Positions 12,873 to 22,218 of a DNA stretch of 30,226 bases are shown piece by piece. The stretch's first letter is position 1, and every line of letters starts with the position of its first letter. Both the position numbers and the translations under genes were made by a program. Under the pieces are notes generated by a model, which saw nothing but the letters and a program-made list of their open reading frames with translations, was not told where the DNA came from and made no database searches. Source of the DNA: an uncultured Acidobacteriota bacterium (GTDB lineage: Bacteria > Acidobacteriota > Terriglobia > Terriglobales > CAINCZ01); NCBI GenBank assembly GCA_903847195.1, contig CAINCZ010000136.1:1-30226 (forward strand), read 5' to 3'.

Positions 12873-15800
12873 CTAGTTTGCTTTGGCGGCGCGGGGGCCC
12901 AGGACGGAGCGGACTTTGACCGCCAGTTCGGCGGGGCGGAAGGGCTTTTGCAGGAAGGCGGCGCCCTGACCGCGCACGCCGTGGCGCACCATCACGTCAT
13001 CGGTATAGCCGGAGATGAACAGGAATTTGGCATCGGGCGAGATGGCGCGCAACTTGCCGACCAGCACCGAGCCGCTCATATCCGGCATGACCACGTCGGT
13101 CACCAGCAGGTCGATGGGCTCGCCGCCCTGCTGCCACAGGCGCAAGGCCTGCTCGCCACCCGAGACGGTGAGCACGCGGTAGCCGTAGCCTTCCAGCACC
13201 TCGGCGAGGAATTCGAGCACCTCCGGCTGGTCTTCGACTACGAGGATGGTCTCGCTGCCGCGCAGGTCGGGAGCGGGGACCGAGGCGGGAGCTTCCGCCT
13301 CGGGCTGCAAGGCGAAGGGGAGTTCGATGCGGAAGGTGGTGCCCCGCCCCAGCACGCTCTCGACCTCGATGAGGCCGCCGCTCTGGTCGATGATGCCCTG
13401 CACGGTGGAGAGTCCCAGGCCGGTACCCTTGCCAACATCCTTGGTGGTGAAGAAAGGCTCGAAGATCCGCCGCTGCGTAGCTTCGTCCATGCCGGCACCG
13501 TCGTCGCTCACGGTGAGCACGACGCGGCGATGCCCGCGCAGTTGCGGTTCGCCTTCTGCTGGATCGGCTTCGGCGACCGCAGTTTGGATGCGCAGGTGGC
13601 CACCCAGGGGCATGGCGTCGCGGGCATTGGCAGAAAGGTTGAAGAGCACCTGCTCAAGCTGGTGCGGATCGGCGTTGACTGGACATGGCGCGGGGGTCGG
13701 CGACAGTTCGAGCCGGACATCCTCGCCGACCATGCGGCGCAGGATGGAGGTTGAGTCGGCCAGCATCTGGTTGAGGTCGAAGCGGCGCGGCTGCAAGATC
13801 TGCTTGCGGCTGAAGGCGAGCAGTTGAGCCGTGAGGGCGGCGGCACGCTCCCCGGCCTTGGCGATCTCAGCGAGGTGGACGCGCGTACGATCGTTCGCCG
13901 GGAGCTTTGACCCGGCGAGGAAGGCGTGGCCGTTGATCACGGTGAGCATATTGTTGAAGTCGTGCGCGACGCCACCGGCGAGGCGTCCGATGGCCTCCAT
14001 TTTCTGTGCCTGGGCCAGTTGTGCCTGCAGCGACTGCACCTGCTCAGCGGCGACCTTGCTTTCCGTGATGTCGGCCATCACGCCGGCGACCATGTCGATG
14101 CTGCCGGAGGGGCCGCGAATGCCGCTGCCGCGGGAGTGCAGCCAGCGAATGCCGTCGGGCCGCTGGATGCGGAACTCCACGCTGATGCCTATTTCGCCTT
14201 GCGCCCGGGCTTTCATGGCGCTGCGCACGGCCTCCTGGTCTTCCGGAACGATCGCGTTCAACATCCGGTCGAGGGTAACGGTCTCGTCTTTGGCGAGGCC
14301 CCACATCTCCCGCATGCGGTCATCCCAGTTCGTCTGCGAGGAGCTAAGCGCGCGCGTCCAGACACCCATGTGGGCTGCGCTAAGGGCCGCTTCCAGCCGG
14401 TACTTGCTGGCCTTCAACTGGGCTTCACGCTCGGCCAGCTCGGCGGCCAGCGCCGTGGTCTCGGCCAGCAGTTCCCCTACCCGCTGCTCGGCCCGCTTGG
14501 ACTCGGTGATGTCGCGGGCCACGATCACCGAACCGACAATCGCGCCCGCCTTGTCGCGAACGGGAGCGAAGCTGATGGCGCCCACCCACTGCTCGCCAGT
14601 GTCCTTGCGCAGTATCGTGTAGATGGCATTGGTTCCGATTTCGCCCCGCAGGGCCCGGGCAATCGGCCGCTCTTCATGCGCCACCGGCGCGCCGTCCGGA
14701 TCAATGAACTCGATCATCGCCCGATACTCGGCGAAATGTTCGCGGTTGAAAGGGACGGCGGCGAGGCGGTAAAACGCGGTGGTGGCGCGGTTGAATTCGA
14801 GCAGACGGCCATTGGCATCGGTGATGAAAATGGCATCGGTCGTGCTATCGAGGGCGGCATCGAGTTTGGCCCGGCTGGCGAGCAGGGCTTCGTCGGTCCG
14901 CTTGTGCTCGGTGACGTCGCGGGCCACCACGACTGCGCCCGCAATCGCTCCGTCCTTGTCGCGGATGGGCGCGAAGCTGAACGAGCCAACCCAGGTTTCG
15001 CCCGTGTCGATACGGCGGAGCAAGTACTCGGCGTTGGCGTTGGTCTCGCCGCGCAAGGCGCGCCGACTGGGGCGCCCCTCCGGCGGAACCGGCTCGCCCG
15101 TCAGCAGGGAGAACTCGCACAGTTCGTGCAAACTCGCCTGAAAGTCGCTGCACTCGGCTCTGCTCTTAAAGCGGTTGAAGGTGAGAAAGGCCTCGTTGTA
15201 TTCCTGCAAACGGCCCGTGGCGTCGGTGGTGAAGACCCCGTCGGTCATGCCGTTGAAGGCGGCGTCCAGCTTTGACTGGCTCTCGCGCAGCGCTTCTTCC
15301 ATCTGCTTGCGTTCGGTGATGTCGATCTGCACGCCGTCCCACACGGTGCGGCCGTCGGCCAGCCGCCGGGGCCGGGAGACAAGGCGCATCCAGCGCAGGC
15401 GGCCGTCGGGCAAACGCAGGCGCAGTTCCACTTCAAAGACGGAGAGGTCGCGCAGGGAGGCGCGAGTCCGCTCCGCCACCGAGGCAGCATCTTCGGGCAG
15501 AGTCATGCCCATCAGCACCGAAGCATCCTGGAGCACCGCCTCGGACTTGACTCCGCACATCTGCTCGATGCCCCCGCTGATGTAGAGAAAGCGAGGCCGC
15601 CCATCTCTTCCTCTTTCGAACTGGAAGACAGCGCTGCCCGGCAGGTTGTCGCTGAGCTGTTGCAGGCGGTGCTCGCTTTCGCCCAACGCCTCTTCCAGCG
15701 TCGTGCGCCAGGCGTGCGTCTCGCGCAGCGCCTTGATACCGGCGATCACCAGGTAAGCGCCGCCGAGATAGATTCCCGCGCGGCTCACCCAGAACAGAGG

Positions 15801-16550
15801 GCTCCCCAGCGACAGATTGCCGAAGGCTCCGATGAGGCCTATGGCCCGCAGGTCAAGCGAAAGCGCGTACCAGCGCGTGAAGTCGTCCTTGTCCCGGCGA
15901 TTGGCAATCCGCATCAGCAGCGCGCTGACCACGAACAGGACGATAGCCGCCGCCGCCGTCGCCTGCCGCACCGGCGTCCCCCCACGTCCATGCACGAAGA
16001 ACAACGGCGTCCAACCTGCCGTTACCGCCACAAACAGCGCCTGCACGGCGATGAGCGCGCCGCCGTAGATGGCCGTCAGCCACAGGCCCCTGGCCCGCAC
16101 CTCGCGGCGCACCCGCAGCAGCAGCAGCACACCCGCGAAGTTGCAGAGGCCGGCGAACAGGCCGTTCAAAATGAAGGTGGACGCCATGACGTTGGTGCCG
16201 TACTGCGCGCCCACTCCCAGACCGAAGCTGCTGGAGCCGGTGATGAGACAGGTGCAGCCCAAAAGGATAATGCCCGGCAGCCCCCGCACCATGAAGGCCC
16301 ATCCCAACAGGAAGCACGCCACCAGCGACACGAACGTGGAGAGCAGGAAATTCAGGAAGTTGATCAGGTAGGGTGAGCCGTAGGACACACTATTGTTGCG
16401 CCATAGCAGCACGGTGAGCAGGAGCAGGAGGACCGACGGCAGCCAGGCCAGCCGCTCCCAGCGCGGGGAGGCAGCACCGCGAGACCTCGGCTTTTGCGAG
16501 TAAAGCTGTGGCCAGTTGGAATATTCCGGTGCGCCTGCGTTATTGCTCAT
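12873..16550 (-). CDS. Membrane PAS-rich hybrid sensor histidine kinase
   Basis: This 1225-residue protein is a hybrid two-component sensor. Residues about 30-275 hold seven to eight hydrophobic segments, resembling a MASE-type membrane sensor. Four PAS units follow: one with a GRLRWMRL-type PAC segment, two closely similar ones (DGVFTTDATGRLQEYN and DAIFITDANGRLLEFN), and one of PAS_3 type (DRMREMWGL). The kinase core starts with GGVAHDFNNML, with phospho-acceptor His863. It continues with the ATP-binding N box (FNLSANARDAM), DDGAGMD, and GTGLGLSTVQGI. A C-terminal receiver domain has phospho-acceptor Asp1152 (VTDVVMPDMSG). The ATG at 16550 has AGGAG 8 nt upstream; an earlier in-frame start adds a cysteine-rich stretch with no site. 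It is not next to a response-regulator gene, so its partner is unknown. Confidence 0.92.
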   Translation of the reverse strand: MSNNAGAPEYSNWPQLYSQKPRSRGAASPRWERLAWLPSVLLLLLTVLLWRNNSVSYGSPYLINFLNFLLSTFVSLVACFLLGWAFMVRGLPGIILLGCTCLITGSSSFGLGVGAQYGTNVMASTFILNGLFAGLCNFAGVLLLLRVRREVRARGLWLTAIYGGALIAVQALFVAVTAGWTPLFFVHGRGGTPVRQATAAAAIVLFVVSALLMRIANRRDKDDFTRWYALSLDLRAIGLIGAFGNLSLGSPLFWVSRAGIYLGGAYLVIAGIKALRETHAWRTTLEEALGESEHRLQQLSDNLPGSAVFQFERGRDGRPRFLYISGGIEQMCGVKSEAVLQDASVLMGMTLPEDAASVAERTRASLRDLSVFEVELRLRLPDGRLRWMRLVSRPRRLADGRTVWDGVQIDITERKQMEEALRESQSKLDAAFNGMTDGVFTTDATGRLQEYNEAFLTFNRFKSRAECSDFQASLHELCEFSLLTGEPVPPEGRPSRRALRGETNANAEYLLRRIDTGETWVGSFSFAPIRDKDGAIAGAVVVARDVTEHKRTDEALLASRAKLDAALDSTTDAIFITDANGRLLEFNRATTAFYRLAAVPFNREHFAEYRAMIEFIDPDGAPVAHEERPIARALRGEIGTNAIYTILRKDTGEQWVGAISFAPVRDKAGAIVGSVIVARDITESKRAEQRVGELLAETTALAAELAEREAQLKASKYRLEAALSAAHMGVWTRALSSSQTNWDDRMREMWGLAKDETVTLDRMLNAIVPEDQEAVRSAMKARAQGEIGISVEFRIQRPDGIRWLHSRGSGIRGPSGSIDMVAGVMADITESKVAAEQVQSLQAQLAQAQKMEAIGRLAGGVAHDFNNMLTVINGHAFLAGSKLPANDRTRVHLAEIAKAGERAAALTAQLLAFSRKQILQPRRFDLNQMLADSTSILRRMVGEDVRLELSPTPAPCPVNADPHQLEQVLFNLSANARDAMPLGGHLRIQTAVAEADPAEGEPQLRGHRRVVLTVSDDGAGMDEATQRRIFEPFFTTKDVGKGTGLGLSTVQGIIDQSGGLIEVESVLGRGTTFRIELPFALQPEAEAPASVPAPDLRGSETILVVEDQPEVLEFLAEVLEGYGYRVLTVSGGEQALRLWQQGGEPIDLLVTDVVMPDMSGSVLVGKLRAISPDAKFLFISGYTDDVMVRHGVRGQGAAFLQKPFRPAELAVKVRSVLGPRAAKAN

Positions 16551-16661
16551 GGGCCGGACTCCTACACAACACCGGCGGCATTTCACAGGAAGTCTAACCT
16601 ATACATTGCGGAGTCATGAAGAAAAGAACGGTGGTGAGAGCGGCTGTGCCCATAACGGAAG

Positions 16662-17867
16662 TCACTTTGCGGCCTTAATTTCCGGCGCTTGTGCCAAATC
16701 CTGCGCGCGGCCCTTCCACTGCCCGCCGCGACCGCGCCAGTAGCGCACGGCGGAGAGCAGGGTGGCACCTGAGTAAAAGACGGCGGCCACCGGCAAGGTG
16801 ACAGACCAGAGGGCAGCCAGTTTGTGGTAGCGCACCATGGGCAGGTAGGCCAGAAACATCAGCAGGCATCCGGCGGCCCCGGCCACGGTAAGCGCAGGTT
16901 GGCGGCTGACGCCGCCCCAGATCACGGCGGCCACCGGGACGAGGTAGGTGAGCACCAGCCCGAGCAGCGCGCCCAGCAGCAGGAAGACGGAATGGCGGAG
17001 CTGGTTGAAGGCGGTGCGGGCGATCATGTTGCCGACCTCGGCGAAGGTCTCGTAGGAGCGCACGCTGGCGGTTTCACGGGCCAGGCCGAGGTACAGGCTG
17101 CCGCCGTTGCGCTTGATGAGGGCGGCCAGGGCGCAGTCGTCGATGATCTCGCCGCGAATCAGGTTCATCTTGCCGGCGGCGCGCAGCGCCGGGGTGCGCA
17201 GCAGCATGCAGCCACCGGCGGCTCCGGCCAGCTTGCGTCCTCGGTTGGCGACCCAGCGGGGCGGGTAGAGCATGAAGAAGAAAAAGACAAAAGCGGGGAT
17301 GAGCAGCTTTTCGGCGCGCGTGGCGCATTGCAGGCGCACCATGACGGAGGTGAGGTCGCAGGCGCGGCTCTCGGCCTGCGCCAGCAGTTCGCGCACGCTG
17401 AATTCGGCGTGACAGATGTCGGCGTCGGTCAGGAGGATGAAATCCGGCTCCTGATGGCGCTTCATGGCGTGCTTGAGTCCCTGCTGCACGGCCCAGAGCT
17501 TGCCCGACCATCCGGGCGGCAGCGGGCGGCCCTTGAGGACGGTGAGGCGGGATTCGTCGCCCGTCTGGCAGGCAACGGCGCGGGCGAGCTGGGCGGTGCC
17601 GTCGGTGCTGCCGTCGTCAACCAGCACGATTTCGAGCGTGCCGGGAAATTCCTGGTCGAGCAGAGAACCGATGGCGGGCGCGATGCCTGCGGCTTCGTTG
17701 CGCGCGGGGATGACGGCGACCACGCGATAGCGGCGCGCGGAGGGCGGCAGCAGCGGCAACAGGTTGGGCTTGACCCGCCAGAAGAAGCCGCGTCCGACGA
17801 GCAGGTAGCACCAGACCGCGACGGCTAGTGCCGCGAGCGCCGTCGGAGTTATGGCCTGCCAGTTCAC
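16662..17867 (-). CDS. hpnB: Hopanoid-associated family 2 glycosyltransferase HpnB
   Basis: This 401-residue protein is a membrane-anchored family 2 glycosyltransferase that matches HpnB. It has an N-terminal membrane segment (ALAALAVAVWCYLLVG). The nucleotide-sugar-binding strand AVIPARNEA and VDDGSTDG follow, then PLPPGWSGKLWAVQQG, the DxD-type motif LLTDADI, AAGGCMLLR, the acidic DDCALAALIKRNG, and ARTAFNQL. Two or three C-terminal membrane segments end it. HpnB is found in hopanoid gene sets, though its exact substrate is not established. No squalene-hopene cyclase or other hpn gene is visible here. The start is GTG at 17867; a TAA lies in frame three codons before it, and GGAG is unusually close (2 nt). 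It is divergent from the oxidoreductase gene. Confidence 0.85.
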   Translation of the reverse strand: MNWQAITPTALAALAVAVWCYLLVGRGFFWRVKPNLLPLLPPSARRYRVVAVIPARNEAAGIAPAIGSLLDQEFPGTLEIVLVDDGSTDGTAQLARAVACQTGDESRLTVLKGRPLPPGWSGKLWAVQQGLKHAMKRHQEPDFILLTDADICHAEFSVRELLAQAESRACDLTSVMVRLQCATRAEKLLIPAFVFFFFMLYPPRWVANRGRKLAGAAGGCMLLRTPALRAAGKMNLIRGEIIDDCALAALIKRNGGSLYLGLARETASVRSYETFAEVGNMIARTAFNQLRHSVFLLLGALLGLVLTYLVPVAAVIWGGVSRQPALTVAGAAGCLLMFLAYLPMVRYHKLAALWSVTLPVAAVFYSGATLLSAVRYWRGRGGQWKGRAQDLAQAPEIKAAK

Positions 17868-18013
17868 CGCTCCAGTTTACTTGGTCGGGCAGCTGCCAGA
17901 TTCCGGTTTCCGCGGCGGGGAAAGCGGCGTACATTAGCGGCTTCGGGAGAGCGCGGCGCAGGGCCGCAAGGCGAGCCACGGCACGCCGCCCGCGATTCGA
18001 AGGAGTGAGCCTT

Positions 18014-18844
18014 ATGCCGTTTTCACTGGAAGGCAAGACCGCCCTGGTGACCGGGGCCGGACGCGGAATTGGCCGCGCCATCGCCCACCGGCTGGCGAGC
18101 GAAGGCGCCAGCCTGATGTTGTGCGACCTGGACGCGCAGGCACTGCAGGAGACCGAAGGCGGGCTGACACGCGCCGGACGACCGGCCGCCTGCTTGGTCG
18201 GCGACCTGACGCAGCCCTCGGTGCCGGATCAGCTGGTGAAGGCCACGCTCGCCCGCTTCGGCTCGCTCGACATCATCGTCAACAACGCCGGGTACAGCTG
18301 GGACTCGGTGATCCAGAAGACGACCGACGAGCAGTTTGCGGCGATGCTGGAGATTCACGTGGTGGTGCCGTTCCGCATTCTGCGCGCCGCTTCGGGCTAC
18401 ATCCGCGAGGCGGCGAAGGCCGAGCAGGCCGCGGGCCGCCGCGTGATGCGCAAGGTGGTCAACATCACGTCCATCGCCGGGACCGACGGAAACGCGGGGC
18501 AGGCGGGCTACTCATCCGGCAAGGCGGGAGTGATCGGACTGACGCGCACGATGGCCAAGGAGTGGGGACGCTACAACGTCAACGTGAACGCCGTGGGATT
18601 CGGGCTGATCAACACGCGGCTGGTGCAGCCCTGGACGGGCGAACAGGCCAATATTGAAATGCACGGCCACCAGATTCGCGTCGGCGTGCAGCCGGCGGTG
18701 CTGGAGGCGGTGAAGGCGGCATGCCCGCTGGGCAGACTCGGCGAACCCGAAGAAGCCGCCGGAGCGGTGCTGTTCTTTTGTTCTCCGCTGTCGGATTACG
18801 TGACGGGCGAGGTGCTGATCTGCGGCGGGGGATACCACTTCTAG
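18014..18844 (+). CDS. SDR-family oxidoreductase (FabG-like)
   Basis: This 276-residue protein is a classical short-chain dehydrogenase/reductase. The cofactor-binding glycine motif TGAGRGIG is at residues 13-20, NNAG at 90-93, and the catalytic Ser153-Tyr166-x3-Lys170 set in NITSIAG and YSSGK. The C-terminal GRLGEPEEAAGAVLFFCSP and TGEVLICGGGYHF fit the family. It uses NAD(H) or NADP(H); the position of an Asp in LMLCDLD after strand 2 leans toward NAD. The substrate is unknown; 3-oxoacyl-ACP reductase-like annotation would be generic. The ATG at 18014 has AGGAG 8 nt upstream and is clearly better than earlier in-frame starts. A stretch of about 14 residues between the NNAG and Ser regions (REAAKAEQAAGRRVMRK) is longer than in typical FabG. 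Confidence 0.88.
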   Translation: MPFSLEGKTALVTGAGRGIGRAIAHRLASEGASLMLCDLDAQALQETEGGLTRAGRPAACLVGDLTQPSVPDQLVKATLARFGSLDIIVNNAGYSWDSVIQKTTDEQFAAMLEIHVVVPFRILRAASGYIREAAKAEQAAGRRVMRKVVNITSIAGTDGNAGQAGYSSGKAGVIGLTRTMAKEWGRYNVNVNAVGFGLINTRLVQPWTGEQANIEMHGHQIRVGVQPAVLEAVKAACPLGRLGEPEEAAGAVLFFCSPLSDYVTGEVLICGGGYHF

Positions 18845-18878
18845 AGCTGTTCCCTCGTTGCTGAATCCCTCCCTGGGT

Positions 18879-18969
18879 TCATGCTGAGCGCAGCGAAGCA
18901 TCTGCTGTACCGCCATAACCATATCCTCCGCACGCGCAAAAAGCAGATCCTTCGCTGCGCTCAGCATGA
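18879..18969. repeat. Long 28-bp inverted repeat between convergent genes
   Basis: The arms at 18879-18906 and 18942-18969 match at 27 of 28 positions as inverted copies, separated by 35 nt. The arms contain GCTGAGCGCAGCGAAG and its complement. It sits between the SDR stop (18844) and the ABC ATPase stop (18984), where it could serve as a two-way terminator. A partial copy of one arm is at 8031-8061. Confidence 0.75.
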
Positions 18970-18983
18970 CCCACGGTTGATGA

Positions 18984-19802
18984 TTATTCCTGGGCGGGCG
19001 GGGCGGCGCGACCGAAGCTGATGGCGGGTAAGGCGGCGACCAGTTGCGCCGTGTAGGCGTGCTGCGGATGTTCGAAGATCTGCTGCACGGCGGCACACTC
19101 CACGATCTTCCCTTCCTGCAGGATGGCGATGCGGTCGCAGATGGTGGCGACCGAGGCGAGGTCGTGCGAGATGTAGAGGATGCTGACGCCCTTCCCGCGA
19201 TTGAGGTCGCGGAAGAGACGGAGTATCTCGGCCTGGGTGATGATGTCGAGCGCGCTGGTGGGCTCGTCGGCGATCAGCAGGGCGGGGCGATGGATCAGCG
19301 CCATGGCAATGAGTACGCGCTGCGCCTGTCCGACACTGACCTGATCGGGGTAGCGGCGCAGGAAGTTTTCGTCGGCGGGCAGGCTCACCTCGGTGAGCGC
19401 GGTAGTAATGGCGGCGCGACACTCGTCGCGGGAGCCGCGGGCGTGCACGCGCCAGGCTTCGTCGAGCTGCGCGCCCAGGCGCATGGCGGGATTGAGCGAG
19501 GAGAGCGGACTTTGCAGGACCAGCGCCATCTGCCGCCCACGCAGTTCGCGCATTTCGCGCTCGGAGAGGCCGAGCAGTTCGCGCCCCTGAAAGACAATGC
19601 TGCCGCGCGCTGCGGCACCGCGAGTATCGACCAGCCGCATGACGCTGAGGGCGATGGTGCTCTTGCCGGAGCCGCTCTGGCCCACCAGTCCCAGCACTTC
19701 ACCGGCGCGCATTTCGAGACGCAACTCGCGCAGCACCTCTCGGCGGCTGGGATAGTCGACGCTCAGGTGGAGCGCTAGCAGCGGGTTGGTGGCGTCCGGC
19801 AT
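18984..19802 (-). CDS. ABC transporter ATP-binding protein, peptide/nickel importer type
   Basis: This 272-residue protein is the ATPase of a dipeptide/oligopeptide-type importer. Walker A GQSGSGKST is at 41-49. The signature reads VSVGQ (155-159), in YPDQVSVGQAQR, where the third position of LSGGQ is Val. Walker B is LLIADEPTSAL, with the switch His in SHDLAS. The C-terminal tail contains only the start of the oligopeptide-type extension (EHPQHAYTAQLV), so it is shorter than OppD (about 330). Its ATG overlaps the stop of the binding-protein gene by one base (TAATG), so it is translationally coupled and is the last gene of the operon. Importers of this family often have two different ATPases; only one is seen here. 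It may act as a homodimer. Confidence 0.9.
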   Translation of the reverse strand: MPDATNPLLALHLSVDYPSRREVLRELRLEMRAGEVLGLVGQSGSGKSTIALSVMRLVDTRGAAARGSIVFQGRELLGLSEREMRELRGRQMALVLQSPLSSLNPAMRLGAQLDEAWRVHARGSRDECRAAITTALTEVSLPADENFLRRYPDQVSVGQAQRVLIAMALIHRPALLIADEPTSALDIITQAEILRLFRDLNRGKGVSILYISHDLASVATICDRIAILQEGKIVECAAVQQIFEHPQHAYTAQLVAALPAISFGRAAPPAQE

Positions 19803-21415
19803 TATTTGGTTCCGGCGGCCTCGGTCAGGGTCCACTGGTCGATGTTCCAGTAGGTCTGCGGACGCAGCGCCACCGGCGCGGCTCCGCCGACGGCGGGCGA
19901 GACGGCCGACAAGGCGTTGCGATTGACAAGATAGAGGAAAGGCACCTGCTCGGCGGCGATCTCCTGCACGCGGTCCCAGGCGGCCTTGCGCTGCTTGAAG
20001 ACGAGCGAAGATGCCTGGCGACGCATCAGCTCATCGATTTCCTTTTCCCACGCGGTCTCGGGCGCGGCCTGGTGCGGGTTCCACTGATGGTTGTCGCCCG
20101 AGCTGAGCCAGACGTTCATCTGGCTGAGGGGATCGTATTCCACGTTGACGAGGCCGAGCAGGATGGCTTCGTAGTTGAACTTCTGCGTCATGCGCTCGAT
20201 GAGCGAGGGGAAGTCGAGGGTGACGACGTTGACCTTGATGCCGATCTTCGCCAGGTCGTGCTGGATCATGGTCGCCATGCGTTCGCGGTTGGCGTTGCCG
20301 GAGTTGGTGATGATGGAAAACTCGACGGCGTGGCCCTCGCGATCGACGAGCGCGTTGTTCTTGAGCTGGAAGCCGTCCTGCTGGAGGCGCCTGGCGGCGC
20401 CGTGGGGATCATAGGCGACGGGCTTGAGTTTGGCGTTGAACCAGACTTTGTTGGCAGGCGAGGTTGGTCCGACGGCGGGTTTGGCGTGGGTGCCGAAGAC
20501 GACGCGCGCCAGATCGTCGCGATTGATGGCCTCCGAGACGGCACGGCGGAAAGCCTGCGAGCGGAACCATGCGAGTTTATAGGCGGGCAACTGCGCCTTG
20601 GCCGCCTGATTGAACCAGATCTGTTCGGAGTCCATCGAGGGGCCGGCGTCGTAGAGCGCGTTGGGCATGAGCGCCGAGAGTTGCTGGTACTGCTGGGCGT
20701 CGATGGAGTTGATGAGATGAATCTCGCCACGGCGGAAGCGCAGGGCTTCGATGTCGCGGTTGGGCTGGATGTCGAGGCGGACGGTGTCGATGAGCGGCAG
20801 CTTTGCTCCGGCGGAGTTGCGCTTCCAGTAGTTCGGATTCTTTTGCAGCAGGACGTAAGAGCCCGCCTTGTAATCGGCGACGTAGTAAGGTCCCATCGCG
20901 GCGCGCTCCTTGCGCGGCGAACGCGCGGAGGCGATCACCACCTGGTCGAAGGAGCGGTCAAGAGCGGCCACCGGCGCGGGGAAGGTCACGGTGACGGTGT
21001 TTTTCGCCGAGGTGACCCGGGTCTCGCCCTGGCCGGAGCGGAAGGCATCGGCGACGGGGGAGTGCAGCGCAGGGTCCATCATTCGGCGGACCGTGGCGAC
21101 GACATCTTCCGGGCCGAAGGGCGTGCCGTCGGAGTAGTAGAGTCCCTGGCGCAGCGTGAAGGTAATGGTGCGGCCGTCGGGGCTGACCTTCCAGGCCGAT
21201 GCGAGTTCGGGTTCGAGCTTCTGCGTCTGGCGGTTGAAGCGGACGAGCACGCCGCCGGTGAGGTACTGCACGGTGTCGGAGGCGTCGTCGTCGACCAGCA
21301 GCGGGTCGAAGGTCTTGGGCTCGGAGCGCAGGCTGAAGCGCAGCTCGGCGGCTACGGCGAGGGTCGATACCAGCAACAAAACCAGCAACAGGCAAACACG
21401 TCGGGAACGCATCAT
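19802..21415 (-). CDS. ABC transporter periplasmic substrate-binding protein, SBP family 5
   Basis: This 537-residue protein binds peptides or similar solutes for the ABC importer. It begins with a signal peptide (basic MMRSRR, hydrophobic CLLLVLLLVSTLAVA, cleavage near AAELRF) without a lipobox at the cleavage site, so it is probably soluble in the periplasm. The mature protein opens LRFSLRSEPKTFDPLLVDD and has the family patterns LEPELASAWKVSPDGRTITF and LRQGLYYSDGTPFGPEDV. AFRRAVSEAINRDDLARVVF follows in the second half. The substrate cannot be deduced. Its ATG overlaps the end of the second permease gene by 4 nt (ATGA). Its stop overlaps the ATPase start. No lipoprotein anchor is seen, consistent with a Gram-negative cell. 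Confidence 0.9.
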   Translation of the reverse strand: MMRSRRVCLLLVLLLVSTLAVAAELRFSLRSEPKTFDPLLVDDDASDTVQYLTGGVLVRFNRQTQKLEPELASAWKVSPDGRTITFTLRQGLYYSDGTPFGPEDVVATVRRMMDPALHSPVADAFRSGQGETRVTSAKNTVTVTFPAPVAALDRSFDQVVIASARSPRKERAAMGPYYVADYKAGSYVLLQKNPNYWKRNSAGAKLPLIDTVRLDIQPNRDIEALRFRRGEIHLINSIDAQQYQQLSALMPNALYDAGPSMDSEQIWFNQAAKAQLPAYKLAWFRSQAFRRAVSEAINRDDLARVVFGTHAKPAVGPTSPANKVWFNAKLKPVAYDPHGAARRLQQDGFQLKNNALVDREGHAVEFSIITNSGNANRERMATMIQHDLAKIGIKVNVVTLDFPSLIERMTQKFNYEAILLGLVNVEYDPLSQMNVWLSSGDNHQWNPHQAAPETAWEKEIDELMRRQASSLVFKQRKAAWDRVQEIAAEQVPFLYLVNRNALSAVSPAVGGAAPVALRPQTYWNIDQWTLTEAAGTK

Positions 21416-22218
21416 CCACCCACCTCGTTTCGCGACACCAGGAATTCAAAGCTGCCCACGACGAGCAGCAGCAACAGCAGCGGCGCGAGCTTCCAGTACT
21501 CACCGGCGAAAAAGGCAAGCTCCTGGAGTTCGCGCAACAGACCGCCCCACGATGGTAAAGGCTCGGCGACGCCGAGTCCAAGGATGCCGAGATTGGCCTC
21601 GGCCAGGATAAAGACCGGAATGCTGATCCAGAGCTGCGCGCTGAGGATAGGGCGCAGGTTGGGCAGGACGTGGCGCACAGCCAGTCGAAATCCGAAGCTG
21701 CCCTGGGCACGCGCCTGGAGCACAAAATCGCTGGCGCGCAGCGCGGCCGCGCCGGCGCAGACGACACGGGCCGCCCCGGCCCAGCCCAACAGTCCCAATA
21801 GTAGGAATGTGACCGCAACCGAGGTGCCCGGCGAGACGTTGAGCGGCAGCAGGGCGCGGACGGTGATGAGCAGAAAAAGCCACGGCAGCGACAGGAACAG
21901 GTCGGTGACGGAGTTGGCGATCTGCTGCCAGATGCCTCCGCGATAGCCGGCGAGTCCGCCGATGAGTCCGGCGAGGGCGGTCGAGATGAGCGCCGCGGCA
22001 GGGGCCAGCAGCAGCGAGACGCGCGTGCCGTAGAGCAGGCGGGCGAAGCGGTCGCGGCCCAGCTGGTCGGTGCCGAGCCAGTGCGCGTGCGAGGGCGCGG
22101 CGTTGGGTTCGGCGCGGAATTGCGCGGCGTATCCGCCGGGAGCCAGCATCTCGGCGCCGAGACAGGCCAGCACGATCACGATCAGCAGGGCGATGGCGAG
22201 ACGGCGCGCGCGCTTCAT
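21412..22218 (-). CDS. ABC transporter permease, DppC/OppC type
   Basis: This 268-residue inner-membrane protein forms one half of the importer channel. After an N-terminal membrane segment (RLAIALLIVIVLACLGAEML) comes the DppC hallmark HWLGTDQLGRDRFARLLYG. Several membrane helices follow, then the ATPase-coupling loop DFVLQARAQGSFGFRLAVRHVLPN. The later segment ILGLGVAEPLPSWGGLL is also typical of the family. The ATG at 22218 has GAGGAG upstream and overlaps the stop of the first permease by 4 nt (ATGA). The frame is open far upstream, but those codons antisense-read the previous gene. The end overlaps the binding-protein start. Confidence 0.9.
   Translation of the reverse strand: MKRARRLAIALLIVIVLACLGAEMLAPGGYAAQFRAEPNAAPSHAHWLGTDQLGRDRFARLLYGTRVSLLLAPAAALISTALAGLIGGLAGYRGGIWQQIANSVTDLFLSLPWLFLLITVRALLPLNVSPGTSVAVTFLLLGLLGWAGAARVVCAGAAALRASDFVLQARAQGSFGFRLAVRHVLPNLRPILSAQLWISIPVFILAEANLGILGLGVAEPLPSWGGLLRELQELAFFAGEYWKLAPLLLLLLVVGSFEFLVSRNEVGG

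Noticed and set aside
12483..15275. Plus-strand open frames opposite the hybrid kinase
   Set aside because: The minus strand encodes unmistakable PAS, kinase and receiver motifs; the plus-strand frames have none.
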